DNA from: Gilliamella sp. B3022
Lineage (GTDB): Bacteria; Pseudomonadota; Gammaproteobacteria; Enterobacterales; Orbaceae
NCBI RefSeq assembly: GCF_028751545.1
Contig: NZ_CP071867.1
Coordinates: 1 to 64,000, forward strand
DNA: 64,000 bases
Reading direction: 5' to 3'
The notes under the pieces are model-generated. The model made no database searches. It was not told where the DNA came from and saw only the letters and a program-made list of their open reading frames with translations. A program made the position numbers and the translations under genes. Of the stretch, positions 9,523 through 18,644 are shown one piece after another (the first letter of the stretch is position 1; every line of letters begins with the position of its first letter).

Positions 9523-10254
9523 ATGTTGAAACACATTATTACCGTCGTCAGTTTGGTAATGCTTATCACCGGTTGCCATACCTCACGTAACACTAACCGA
9601 GTTGACCCCAATTTACCCAAAAAACCTTACGCTGAATGGCGTATTGGTGGTCGTTATCCACTCTATTTTCAATCAGAGGTTTTTTCAACCATGGTAAAAA
9701 CCCAATCCAATAAATATAAAATTATTAATATCGCTCCGGGTGGTAATTACAGTCGGGATCCGGGTAAATGGAACACACGTTTTGGTATCAATGACCTGCC
9801 TGTGTATTCTGATTTACCGGAAGAATTTTATATTTGCTGGTCCTCTTTTGCCGATCAAACTTTTTATCGCACTAAATTAGTGGTGCCATTGTGGGCACGG
9901 CAAGAAATGGTAACGCCACATCATTACTATTCTGAAGCCTACAATAAAAATAAGATTGGTTATAATGACACGGTTATTATTGGTTTTGCCCCGGGTGGCA
10001 GTGTGACCGGTTGGCTCATAGGCGTTGCTCACCCTGACGCACCGTCAATAGAGTTTGGTAAAGGGATCACCGAACGGATACCGCAAGGATCTGATGTGTG
10101 TCCCAATCCTTACCCGAACGGAAAAATAACTGACATCACTCCCGAAGCTAAAGCCTGGTTAAAAAAACACGGCATGCCTAAAGCGTGGCAAGAAAAGTAC
10201 AATAACGTCACCATGGGACAATACCTGAAACTGAAAAATCCACCCAATTTTTAG
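9523..10254 (+). CDS. DUF2931 lipoprotein, copy 2 (probable immunity protein)
   Basis: This is the second 243-residue copy, with the same lipobox and start context. By eye it differs from copy 1 at five residues: K to E (QSEVFS), A to P (APGGN), N to D (YNDTV), E to D and K to E (TDITPEAK). The open frame and conserved lipobox suggest that both copies are functional. It is the last gene of the plus-strand cassette; a 270-base gap separates it from the convergent helicase gene. Confidence 0.8.
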   Translation: MLKHIITVVSLVMLITGCHTSRNTNRVDPNLPKKPYAEWRIGGRYPLYFQSEVFSTMVKTQSNKYKIINIAPGGNYSRDPGKWNTRFGINDLPVYSDLPEEFYICWSSFADQTFYRTKLVVPLWARQEMVTPHHYYSEAYNKNKIGYNDTVIIGFAPGGSVTGWLIGVAHPDAPSIEFGKGITERIPQGSDVCPNPYPNGKITDITPEAKAWLKKHGMPKAWQEKYNNVTMGQYLKLKNPPNF

Positions 10255-10526
10255 GCTATTCTTGCATATGAACATAATGATTTCTCAGGGTCATCTTATA
10301 CAATTAGGTAAGTGAGTTTGAAGGTTTTAATTAAAAAAATCATATATAGCGTATACGTAAGAAATCATAATGCACTTGATAATATGGAATCTCTACAATA
10401 CGCTAAAAAGTACAATCTATTTAACCTAAGTCGTTTGTTTGTTATTGAGTAGTATATGTCAGTTGCTTGCTTTTTTTTCAGTTCAAAACTCAAATGTGCC
10501 AATGGCAGTCAATGATTATTTTTATA

Positions 10527-12659
10527 TTAATTAAATTGATTTATATCACCAAATACCATTTTAATACCTTCACTAATATCACATATATCATCCAGATATA
10601 AAATATGTAGATTCTTCTTCGCACGAGAACAAGCCACGTAAATTAGATTCTGAGTATTTTCTATTTGTCCTTTATAGTTGATATTCCCCAATTTTTTATT
10701 TTGTTCCTCTGGAGTAGATTGAATATGTGAAAAATAATTTTTAAACTTATCTTTTCCAGGACCAGTACTGCCGAAATTATGTTCCATAATAATAGCCACA
10801 TTATCATATTCGGATCCTTTAGTTCCATGATAGGTATGATAAATGACCTTCGTGTTAGTATCTCTATCTTCATTAATAAATGAAACCCATTTTAACCATT
10901 CAGTTAAATTTACATTGAGAATTGTCTGAATTTTTTGATCATTTTCGTGTTTTAGCTCTTCAACTTCGTTAGATTCTTCAAACATTGTTTTATAAATCAT
11001 ATCTCTGATATATGTATAAAATGAATTATATTTTTTGATTTCGGAATAAAGTTTTGAAAAAATGTTATTGAGACAATATTTAATTGCCAAATTAGTATCA
11101 TCAACGTGATGACTTTGAATAATTTCCGATATATTTTTTAGTAACTCTTCCAAAGTATTCACTTTCATACCAGAAAATAAATCAATTACTGTTTTAGCAT
11201 TATCAAATGTAATATCATTATTAGTCTTTCCAAACAGATCATAATATGTTGTATTCTCATCATTTAACTTTTTATAAAACATTACTAAATGATAAAAAAT
11301 AAGCACAGCAGGATGAAGTTTTTCTAGTTGATGTGACAGAAGTTGAGAATTAATATCTTTATAGTAAATAATTTTAGAATCACTAATTGATTTATAAACA
11401 TTTTCAAATCCTCCAAGACTGGCTAATGAACGATTTAGAGGAATCAAACAGTCAATTTTTTCATCTTGCGGAATTGTTCTATGATATTGGTCTATGAATT
11501 CTCGTATTTTACTAGTTTTATTTTCTTCATCCGTTTTCTTTAAATAGAAAAACTGGATGTCCCCCTTGTTACGGCTGGGATCTATCGGTTTTTGTTGGAT
11601 ACTGTCATTTCTAATTTTATTAATAATATCAATTACTTGAATATGGGATCGTCGATTAAATATCTTATCAATATTTTCTATTTCTGAATGAATTTCCTGA
11701 ATATTACTACCGACGCCATCATCATAGATATTTTGTTTTGTATCTCCAAAGTAACCAACTAGCCATCTTTTCTTGTTTTTGAGCACATAATAGTGCAATA
11801 TTTGAACTAACTTTATCACATTCTCGTGAGAATCTTGATACTCATCAATAAAAATAAAAGGGTATTTATCCACAAGAATTCTTGTTAGCATTGGATGTTT
11901 ATTAATCAACGACAGGCTATATTCCAATAATGTATCATGACTAAACCTCATAGAGGCTAATTGATCTGAATTAAATTTACTGTCATAAAGGATTGTAATC
12001 TTTTTTCGTTCTAGAGGATCATTAATTCTATCTAACGCATTTGTGTAACGCTCTTTTTTATAAAAAAGCTCTACAAGTTTTTTAAAGTTACTTACATTGT
12101 TTAAAGCTGAGGAGAGATAAGCGTGTTTAGATTGATAGCTTGTATAACATTGCTTAAATTTATCTGCAGAATAATCTCTATTTACATAAAAGCAATGTTT
12201 TGTTTCTTGAATTAGGGATAAAAATAACTCTAAGTTGTCATTAAAAATGGCTGATAGATTTTTATCCTTTTTATATTCTTCTATTTTTTTTTGAATATTA
12301 GTTAATTCAATTTCTAGCTTTTCCTTATGTAAGTCGATTAATTCGCTCTTTTGATATAATTTTATCTGTTCCCATAACATTTCATGAATAGTTGAAACTA
12401 AAACAAATTGTGTATTGCCAAGACGTTCTTTAATCTCATTAACGGCTACATTGGTATACGTTATACATAGGATTTTTTGATTATTCTTTTTCAGTTCTAA
12501 TTGTTTTGTATTTAGAATATATTTTATAGATTCGATTAGGGCATAAGTCTTTCCCGCACCTGCGCCGGCATTGAATCGAAAACTTTTAAACTTTTCAATT
12601 GCATCAAAAATTTTATCTTGTATTTCACGCTCTTGTTTAAGATTTTGCTCTAATGTCAT
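10527..12659 (-). CDS. UvrD/Rep-type superfamily 1 helicase, GajB-like
   Basis: This 710-residue helicase has Walker A GAGAGKT with Lys37, motif II DEYQDS starting at Asp272, motif III GDTKQNIYDD, motif V YHGTKGSEYDNV and motif VI VACSRAKKN. It is longer than classic GajB (about 490 residues from memory). It starts 17 bases after the OLD nuclease gene, with AAGG 8 bases before the ATG, so the two are co-transcribed and probably coupled. Class 2 OLD nucleases are defined by an adjacent helicase of this type, and the pair is the basis of Gabija anti-phage defence. Other SF1 roles cannot be excluded. Confidence 0.85.
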   Translation of the reverse strand: MTLEQNLKQEREIQDKIFDAIEKFKSFRFNAGAGAGKTYALIESIKYILNTKQLELKKNNQKILCITYTNVAVNEIKERLGNTQFVLVSTIHEMLWEQIKLYQKSELIDLHKEKLEIELTNIQKKIEEYKKDKNLSAIFNDNLELFLSLIQETKHCFYVNRDYSADKFKQCYTSYQSKHAYLSSALNNVSNFKKLVELFYKKERYTNALDRINDPLERKKITILYDSKFNSDQLASMRFSHDTLLEYSLSLINKHPMLTRILVDKYPFIFIDEYQDSHENVIKLVQILHYYVLKNKKRWLVGYFGDTKQNIYDDGVGSNIQEIHSEIENIDKIFNRRSHIQVIDIINKIRNDSIQQKPIDPSRNKGDIQFFYLKKTDEENKTSKIREFIDQYHRTIPQDEKIDCLIPLNRSLASLGGFENVYKSISDSKIIYYKDINSQLLSHQLEKLHPAVLIFYHLVMFYKKLNDENTTYYDLFGKTNNDITFDNAKTVIDLFSGMKVNTLEELLKNISEIIQSHHVDDTNLAIKYCLNNIFSKLYSEIKKYNSFYTYIRDMIYKTMFEESNEVEELKHENDQKIQTILNVNLTEWLKWVSFINEDRDTNTKVIYHTYHGTKGSEYDNVAIIMEHNFGSTGPGKDKFKNYFSHIQSTPEEQNKKLGNINYKGQIENTQNLIYVACSRAKKNLHILYLDDICDISEGIKMVFGDINQFN

Positions 12660-12661
12660 AA

Positions 12662-12687
12662 CTTATACCTTATACCTTATACCTTAT
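12662..12687. repeat. 7-bp tandem repeat CTTATAC, 3.7 copies, at the nuclease-helicase junction
   Basis: CTTATAC is repeated three times plus five bases. The stop codon of the nuclease gene (TTA at 12677-12679 on the plus strand) lies inside it, as does the helicase ribosome-site sequence. A change of one unit would alter the gene spacing by 7 bases. Confidence 0.85.
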
Positions 12688-14917
12688 TGCTTAATTTATT
12701 TTCCAACCATATAAAACCATCCTTAATATATTTAGGTAATTCGCGTTTTATACAGTTATCAGATGTACAGTTATCAGATGTAATGAGTTTATAAAGTAAC
12801 TGACTCGCAAATTCAGATTTGCCATCATTATTGCTAAGACTTCGCTGTAATCTAAATGAATTCTGTATTAAGTTTTCCATTTTTTTTCCGTCTTCAGTTA
12901 TGTCGTTATAAATATTTGGTCTAATATTAGATATTACTTTATGCAAAAGAGCATTTTTGTAATGAGTTAATATGATGGCTTCTTCAAAACTTGTTGCAAA
13001 TTGCCCCTCGATGGGATCTTTTTGATAGACAGCATAGAGCAAACCTTCTTCAAAATAATCTTTTAAATCGATGAGGCAAATGGTTTTATCTGATGTATCT
13101 GATGTATCTGAGTTAATTAAATTTTTTAATAAATAAATTAATGTTGGATTAGTGGTATGTCTATTTTCTAGAGACGTTATTTGTGCATAATTTATTTGAT
13201 CAGAATCTTGGTTAAAACAAATAGGGCATTGTTGATCTTTTTCTTTGTGTTTTTTATTTTTCTCGCAGCTATATCTTTTGATATCTAAATCAGTAATGAT
13301 TAGGCAAGGAATATTTAATTTTCGAATTAAAGGCAAATAGACTTTACTATGAGCACCATCGATTCTAAATATTGAGATATAGTAATTATTTAATATCTTA
13401 TTTTGTTCTAAATAATAATATAACAATGTTTCTTCTGTTACTCCTTCCACAAGGATAACCGCATCTGAAAAGAACAATTCAGATACTTTGTATTTAATAT
13501 GTTTTTTTAAGAATAAAATATCATTCTCTCTCGTTGGGCTATCTTCTTCAAAAATATTCGTGTCATCTAAAGGTATCGAAACTGAATATTGATTTTTAAT
13601 TGTTAAATAATTAATATTATTGAAAGAATTTGAACCATGAATTTTACTATTTACAATATGAGAGGAGTGCGTTGTTACTATGATTTGACATTGAAGTGTT
13701 TTCTTACTTTCTGACTCCTTATAAGCTAATTCTAAAGCTTTTTGAACGGCATTATCAATTCGAGAAATAAAAAACTCTTGCATTTGCGGATGCATGAATA
13801 CTTCTGGTTCTTCAATAAATAATAAATTTATTCGACTTTGATGGCAATTTTCTTCATAAGTATCAATATAATGAATTATTTCACCGATGATATTGAGTAA
13901 GTTTATATAACCTAAACCAAATTGATCTTCGGGTATGAAATCATCACCATCAGTAAAGCTATATTTAATTAAATTTTTTAGAATACTTTTTTGTGTAACA
14001 TTTCCTCTTAATTGCATGCCAACGTGATTTTCATGTTCAATCTTCTGTAAAATTGTAGAAACAGATTCATTTTTGCCTTGAACTCTTTCTGTAATGGTAT
14101 CATTGATGGTTTTAATATCATTCTTAAATAAATCTTTATATCTCTCATCGTCGAATTGAGAAGAGACAATTCGTTGAAAAACACTTGTAAGTACATTTTC
14201 ATTTAGATGACGATTCGCTCTGATATATCTAATTGAAAATAGGTTATGCAATGAAAAAGAATTAATATCAGTATCATTTTTATTTTTGTATGTAACTTTA
14301 TATTCAATAACCGATTTATCATCAAGCAGCTCACATAGTTTTTCTAACAGTATATTATTTTTTGAATTAGTATTAATTTGATCTTCTTCGGTTTCGGTTT
14401 CTTTAATTATTTTTTTAATATGATCATGAAAAAGTTGGGTATCTTTTAATTCATATATAACTTTTATTTCAATTGCTTCTGCTATTCCATTATGACTTAA
14501 TGTGATAAATTGGGAAAGGTTTGTAATAAGATCTTGACATCCATTAAAGTCGATTTTTACCCTAAGTATGAACTCTAACTCAGGAGTAGGAAGGTTTTCG
14601 AATGGTTTATCTGCTTTATAAATTTCTAGATACCTATTAAGTAATTTTTTTAAATAATAGATATTGAAATCAGACGATTTAAGAGATTTGTTTCTTTCTT
14701 CAGTAATGAAAGCTAACGCATTAGTAATTGTTGATTTTCCAGCATTGTTTTTACCAATAATTAATGTACTTGATGGAGAAATTAAAGGTTCTGATTTTCT
14801 ATCTTCATCTTGATGATTGGATGAATGAGCGATCTGACTGGGATTGACAAAATATACTGTATTATCCTCTTCGCCAAACTTTCGATAATTTTTTATCGTA
14901 AAGCTCTCTAAATACAT
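12677..14917 (-). CDS. OLD-family ATP-dependent nuclease (AAA ATPase + Toprim), GajA-like
   Basis: This 746-residue protein has an ABC/SMC-like ATPase half and a C-terminal Toprim nuclease half. The Walker A GKNNAGKST is at residues 55-63, the signature region is FGLGYINLLNII, Walker B is LLFIEEPEVFMHP and the H-loop TTHSSHIV. The Toprim part has LVEGVTEE with Glu491 and the DxD pair Asp543/Asp545 in ITDLDIKR. Just after the DxD is a C-x(12)-C-x2-C stretch. Together with the next gene it forms a class 2 OLD/UvrD pair, the Gabija plan, although it is longer than GajA of Bacillus (about 580 residues). Inferred role: anti-phage DNA cleavage controlled by nucleotide levels. Confidence 0.86.
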   Translation of the reverse strand: MYLESFTIKNYRKFGEEDNTVYFVNPSQIAHSSNHQDEDRKSEPLISPSSTLIIGKNNAGKSTITNALAFITEERNKSLKSSDFNIYYLKKLLNRYLEIYKADKPFENLPTPELEFILRVKIDFNGCQDLITNLSQFITLSHNGIAEAIEIKVIYELKDTQLFHDHIKKIIKETETEEDQINTNSKNNILLEKLCELLDDKSVIEYKVTYKNKNDTDINSFSLHNLFSIRYIRANRHLNENVLTSVFQRIVSSQFDDERYKDLFKNDIKTINDTITERVQGKNESVSTILQKIEHENHVGMQLRGNVTQKSILKNLIKYSFTDGDDFIPEDQFGLGYINLLNIIGEIIHYIDTYEENCHQSRINLLFIEEPEVFMHPQMQEFFISRIDNAVQKALELAYKESESKKTLQCQIIVTTHSSHIVNSKIHGSNSFNNINYLTIKNQYSVSIPLDDTNIFEEDSPTRENDILFLKKHIKYKVSELFFSDAVILVEGVTEETLLYYYLEQNKILNNYYISIFRIDGAHSKVYLPLIRKLNIPCLIITDLDIKRYSCEKNKKHKEKDQQCPICFNQDSDQINYAQITSLENRHTTNPTLIYLLKNLINSDTSDTSDKTICLIDLKDYFEEGLLYAVYQKDPIEGQFATSFEEAIILTHYKNALLHKVISNIRPNIYNDITEDGKKMENLIQNSFRLQRSLSNNDGKSEFASQLLYKLITSDNCTSDNCIKRELPKYIKDGFIWLENKLSNKV
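12752..12781. repeat. 15-bp direct repeat inside the OLD nuclease gene
   Basis: ACAGTTATCAGATGT occurs twice in direct tandem. It is in frame and encodes the doubled SDNCT near the C-terminus (residues around 712-722). Confidence 0.85.
13088..13110. repeat. 9-bp direct repeat inside the OLD nuclease gene
   Basis: ATCTGATGT is repeated two and a half times, encoding SDTSDTSD after the Toprim core. The unit keeps the reading frame. Confidence 0.85.
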
Positions 14918-16421
14918 TATTTATCTCCTTATATACACTTATAAAATCAGTATGGGAATCCAATCTATCTTCACATGAAATATTTTTGTTTTAATTACGT
15001 AAAAAATTAGTTAACAAAAGGTAGATAGAGATTCTTTTAAATGAACAGATATTTTGCAGCTAGACCATGTAATCATTGGTTCATTCATTATTAAAACTCT
15101 TCCTTCCTATTTAAGAGTGTTATCTTATTAAATAATATCAGAAAATTTTCTAATTTGAAATTGATTATTTATCTTCACATTCTATTATTTTTTTAAAACG
15201 CTCCAAATATCTGCTGTTCGGTCAGTAGAGTCGAAACGAATTTTTGCTCGAGGCAGAATTCTTTATTTGCTCATATTTTGCAACAAAAATAATTGGAAAA
15301 AAAAAATAATATTCGACCTACTCTTTTTTCTTGCTCGTCCAATCTAGTTGCCTTAAATATCCCCGTTGAGCTTACTGAACTATCCTACACATATTCCCCA
15401 ACAGTATCATGATGTGTAGTAATAATGCCTTACTTGCAATTCATTGAGTGCTATAGATGACATAAGATAGAATACCATGCTCAAATCCCTAGAAACCTGT
15501 GCCAAAACTTTCTGGTTTGTAAAACTTTGATTTTGATAATATGCTATAGCTTCTTGATCAAAATTATACCCGAGACTATGCGGTGAACGTTGAACTTTAG
15601 GATCAATGGTTTAAGAAGGATTGCACAGTAGTGCATTCCTACTGTCGATGAATAGGTTGGTATTAGTCAACATCATTCTTAAAATAAGGATTAACTTTGC
15701 CTTGCTGCCTATATCAATTTAAAGTAGTCGTTTGTAACTAGGTTTTTAACTTACAGATGAGTAATTAATCACTTTTTTATTAGGAACGATTAACCACATA
15801 TTAACGCAGATGATTATTTTTAATTAATAAAGCACGTTGATTTGAAGAAGCACAATGCGTTTCATAATGTTCTGATACTATTAATAAAAAAGGGAAAGTT
15901 GGTTAAAGATAATCTCCTTCCAAAAGACGGTTATTGTTGACGCAAGAAACAGATCCGTATCATCAGCAAATAATAGGAAAGTCAATGTCGAAGCGAATTT
16001 TACGTCGTTGAAGATATTTTTTTAATTTCTATTTACTCTTACTGTAATAGGATTATGACAGTATCCCCCCGCTAGAGCGATAACTTATGTGGATTGTCTG
16101 TCTAACTGAATAGAGACGAAAACCTACCTCAGAATTAAAGAAGACCGGTCTAAATGTGGCACATTTTATTATGTAATAATGGATGATAGTCTTGTTGAAT
16201 CAAACTACCTCAGGTTATGCTTAACAAGTCAGCGAATCATGCCTTGTTTATCCCGTCATCTTAAATAAAATCAACCTTTATTTTTGCTACCATTATCTGT
16301 TAACAAGGAAATAGGATATCAAGGAAGATATCTATAAATTTCTTTATTTTTAATGGAGATATTCGAAAGCATGATGACTTATTTTTATTAATTGGCAAGA
16401 CTGTTGATTAATTAGAATAGT
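14918..16421. other. Gene-free 1.5 kb of decayed DNA
   Basis: No intact gene is visible between the defence pair and the TetR gene. Short frames broken by stops occur on both strands. One minus-strand piece (15430-15580) resembles the C-terminus of a tyrosine recombinase and is listed separately. The region is best read as eroded mobile DNA beside a defence island. Confidence 0.55.
15430..15580 (-). pseudogene. Possible relic of a tyrosine recombinase C-terminus
   Basis: The minus strand reads LGYNFDQEAIAYYQ, then NQKVLAQVSRDL, and after a frame change GHGILSYVIYST. The run VSRDLGHG...Y resembles the C-terminal block of some tyrosine integrases (VSxxLGHGR...YL). Stops and a frame break are present. 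The match is short and made by eye, so it is only a suggestion that an integrated element once lay here. Confidence 0.25.
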
Positions 16422-17006
16422 TTAAGTATTTATAGCATCAATATTGTTGATCAAGTCGAAAATGTATTTTTTATCATGTGCAAAATTGTGATTTTCTGTA
16501 CCAAATAAGGAAGTGTAAGAAATCATCCCCTCTAATGCCAACATGATAAAATGAGAAACTTCTTCGCATGATTGTGTTTTGCCTAAACATTCTTGAATCG
16601 TAGTTTGAATCCAATATTTATGTTCTCGTGCAATTGTACAAATTTCTTCATTTTTATTTTGATATTCAGCTTGAGCACGAACAAACATGCAACCATGAAA
16701 ATTATCACTATGAAACCATCGAATATACCATGAAATAATGGCATTTATCTTGTCAATTTTATCCGAAAAGACAGCCACCACATTGGTAAGAGACTCTCTA
16801 AAGAAAGCATCTCTTCTCAATAGCACTTTACATACTAACCCATTTTTATCACTAAAATATTTATAAAGTGTTCTTTTAGAGACACCTGCACGGTTTGCCA
16901 CTAAATCTAAACTTATAGCACGATAGCCTTGTTCATTAAATAATAATTCAGCAGAATCCAATATATTATCTACAATCTCGGGTTTAAGTTTCATTACTCT
17001 ACTCAT
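16422..17006 (-). CDS. TetR/AcrR family transcriptional regulator
   Basis: This is a 194-residue regulator. The N-terminal helix-turn-helix is clear: AELLFNEQGYRAISLDLVANRAGVSKRTLYKYF at about residues 18-50. The C-terminal half is a ligand-binding helical domain with no recognisable ligand. I chose the ATG at 17006; an in-frame TTG at 17033 would add nine residues without a better ribosome site. It is divergent from an HPP-family membrane gene, and the shared intergenic region holds a large palindrome, so it probably represses that gene and itself. Confidence 0.85.
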   Translation of the reverse strand: MSRVMKLKPEIVDNILDSAELLFNEQGYRAISLDLVANRAGVSKRTLYKYFSDKNGLVCKVLLRRDAFFRESLTNVVAVFSDKIDKINAIISWYIRWFHSDNFHGCMFVRAQAEYQNKNEEICTIAREHKYWIQTTIQECLGKTQSCEEVSHFIMLALEGMISYTSLFGTENHNFAHDKKYIFDLINNIDAINT

Positions 17007-17090
17007 TTCAAATTGGTTCGAAAACGACCTCAATTATATCACGATTATGATTATAGAATATTTTAAGAATAACATTTGATCATTTCTGAC

Positions 17091-17140
17091 TAAATAACTA
17101 CACTATGTAAACGATACAGTTTACATAGTGTAGTTATTTA
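17091..17140. promoter_or_regulatory. 22-bp perfect inverted repeat, candidate TetR operator
   Basis: The arms 17091-17112 and 17119-17140 are perfect reverse complements around GATACA. The core TGTAAAC-N6-GTTTACA is the form seen in several TetR-family operators. It lies between the divergent tetR and HPP genes, 30 bases before the HPP start. A T run follows the right arm, so an RNA hairpin or terminator-like role on the plus strand is the alternative. Confidence 0.65.
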
Positions 17141-17170
17141 TCTTTTTTTATATAAATATAAGGAGCAGGC

Positions 17171-17722
17171 ATGTTTAAAAAAATCGTTGGTGGGGAAGTT
17201 TTACAATCTAGACCCGATGTAAAAACAATACTGAGAGGTTTTGCAGGTGGATTTTTGGGGATTATCGTGTTACTTTTAATTACCCGTTTATATGGTGTTG
17301 TTTCAATTATGGCGCCATTAGGAGCGACGTGTGTTTTGTTATTCGCTGTCCCTAAATCTCCATTAGCTCAACCTAGAAATATTATTGGAGGGCATTTAAT
17401 TTCTACATTAATAGGATTATTAACAATGAATCTATTTGGTGATGGAATGCTCCCTATCGCATTCGCTGTTGGTGCTTCAATTGCATTAATGCAACTACTG
17501 CGTGTTGTTCACGCACCTGCTGGAGCTAATCCACTCCTTATTATAATGTCAGGAACGACTAATTATTCATTTTTACTTACACCTGTACTTATTGGATCAG
17601 TATTGCTAGTTATTATTGCATTAGTGATCAATAATATTGGTATTGGTACTCGCTGGCCTTGTTACTGGTTTGGATATCAGCTAAGTATAAGTAAAAGGAA
17701 GATAAAATCAAAAAAGGAATAA
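17171..17722 (+). CDS. HPP family integral membrane protein
   Basis: This 183-residue protein has four hydrophobic segments and the family blocks IMAPLGATCVLLFAVPKSPLAQPRNIIGGH and, in place of the name motif HPP, HAPAGANPL. HPP proteins in cyanobacteria and plastids have been linked to nitrite transport; the bacterial forms are mostly uncharacterised. AAGGAGC precedes the ATG. It is probably controlled by the divergent TetR protein. The basic C-terminal tail (SKRKIKSKK) would face the cytosol. Confidence 0.8.
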   Translation: MFKKIVGGEVLQSRPDVKTILRGFAGGFLGIIVLLLITRLYGVVSIMAPLGATCVLLFAVPKSPLAQPRNIIGGHLISTLIGLLTMNLFGDGMLPIAFAVGASIALMQLLRVVHAPAGANPLLIIMSGTTNYSFLLTPVLIGSVLLVIIALVINNIGIGTRWPCYWFGYQLSISKRKIKSKKE

Positions 17723-18084
17723 TCCACCCATTTTATTTCTAACCATTTCAACCGTTTGAGAATTAATTTCAGTACAACAAAGAGTTAAATTAATTAATCG
17801 ATTCATACTCATATTATCTTGATAAGAAATAAAATAAAAAACAAAAGGAATATAAAATTGAAAGCATAAAAAGGTCTACCTACTCAAAACAAGATAGCAT
17901 CAAACTGAATCAGAAATGAATGTATCAATGTTCAAATTGCAAAGTAAGATACTTAAAAGTGTAAGTATAAGCCGTGTATTTTAAATTCTCATCAATAGTT
18001 TGGCTTAGAAAGATAAGTACGTAACGCTTTGATTACTTAGTATCCACTGGCATTATACGATGTTAGTAAATAAATAATTAGAAT
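17723..18084. other. Intergenic stretch without visible genes
   Basis: About 360 bases between the HPP gene and tRNA-Gly. I see no open frame of interest, hairpin with T run or clear promoter here. Confidence 0.5.
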
Positions 18085-18160
18085 TGGAGCGGGAAACGAG
18101 GTTCGAACTCGCGACCTCAACCTTGGCAAGGTTGCGCTCTACCAACTGAGCTATTCCCGC
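18085..18160 (-). tRNA. tRNA-Gly (GCC)
   Basis: The minus strand gives a 76-base cloverleaf starting GCGGGAATAGCTCAG and ending TTTCCCGCTCCA, with anticodon GCC in CTTGCCAAG and T-loop GTTCGAACC. It matches bacterial tRNA-Gly(GCC). CCA is encoded. Confidence 0.97.
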
Positions 18161-18177
18161 ATGAGAAGTGTTTTAAA

Positions 18178-18265
18178 TGGTGCCCGGGGCGAGACTTGAA
18201 CTCGCACGGCCAAAAAGGCCGAGGGATTTTAAATCCCTTGTGTCTACCGATTTCACCACCCGGGC
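18178..18265 (-). tRNA. tRNA-Leu (TAA)
   Basis: The minus strand gives an 88-base type II tRNA starting GCCCGGGTGGTGAAAT and ending CCCCGGGCACCA, with anticodon TAA in ATTTAAAAT and the long variable arm CGGCCTTTTTGGCCG. It lies upstream of tRNA-Gly in the same transcript, as in the E. coli glyW-cysT-leuZ set, but no tRNA-Cys is seen in the 17-base gap or beside it. Confidence 0.97.
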
Positions 18266-18644
18266 TCAAAACTAATTACTAAATGTAATTGCGTTTTGGA
18301 TGCTGTGCATTTTACTCATTTGAGAAATATCGTCAACTAAAAAATAAAAATAATTGTTCGATTGCTCAATGTTTATCACATTTGCGAGTTTATTAACCTT
18401 TTTTACTATTAACGATGTTTTTTAGATCCATAATCGGTAAAATTCAAATAGGCATAAATTTTCTTGAGCTAAATTAGAATATAGTTTTTAACGTCAAATT
18501 TTTCACGCTTGAAGATCAGAACATAAAAATATTTAGGTTTATTGTACATAAATTTATGTTCTGAATAGTGGCATTAGCAAAACGCTAGTTAACAATACGA
18601 CGATTTTGCTACTACGAATGGATGATAAAAAAACGGTAGTTTAA
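18266..18644. other. Intergenic stretch upstream of tRNA-Leu
   Basis: About 380 A+T-rich bases between tRNA-Leu and the end of erpA. It must hold the promoter of the tRNA operon; I cannot single it out. No gene is visible. Confidence 0.5.

Larger units (their letters stand above)
8617..10259 (+). repeat. Tandem duplication of 786 bp (period 857 bp)
   Basis: Copy 1 spans about 8617-9402 and copy 2 about 9474-10259. Each begins at GATTGGCAACGGCTC and ends at TTTTTAGGCTAT. The unit carries the last 33 bases of the effector gene, the intergenic ribosome site and the whole lipoprotein gene. About 71 bases of unrelated sequence lie between them. The few differences suggest a recent event. Confidence 0.92.

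Noticed and set aside
15860-16000. A minus-strand 44-codon frame containing LLFADDTDLFL, like the catalytic YADD/FADD box of reverse transcriptases
   Set aside because: The frame is flanked by stops and I could find no other reverse transcriptase motif before or after it. A single ten-residue likeness in decayed A+T-rich DNA is most likely chance.
17723-18644. A tRNA-Cys between or beside tRNA-Gly and tRNA-Leu, as in the E. coli glyW-cysT-leuZ operon
   Set aside because: The gap between the two tRNAs is 17 bases and neither flank contains a third cloverleaf.
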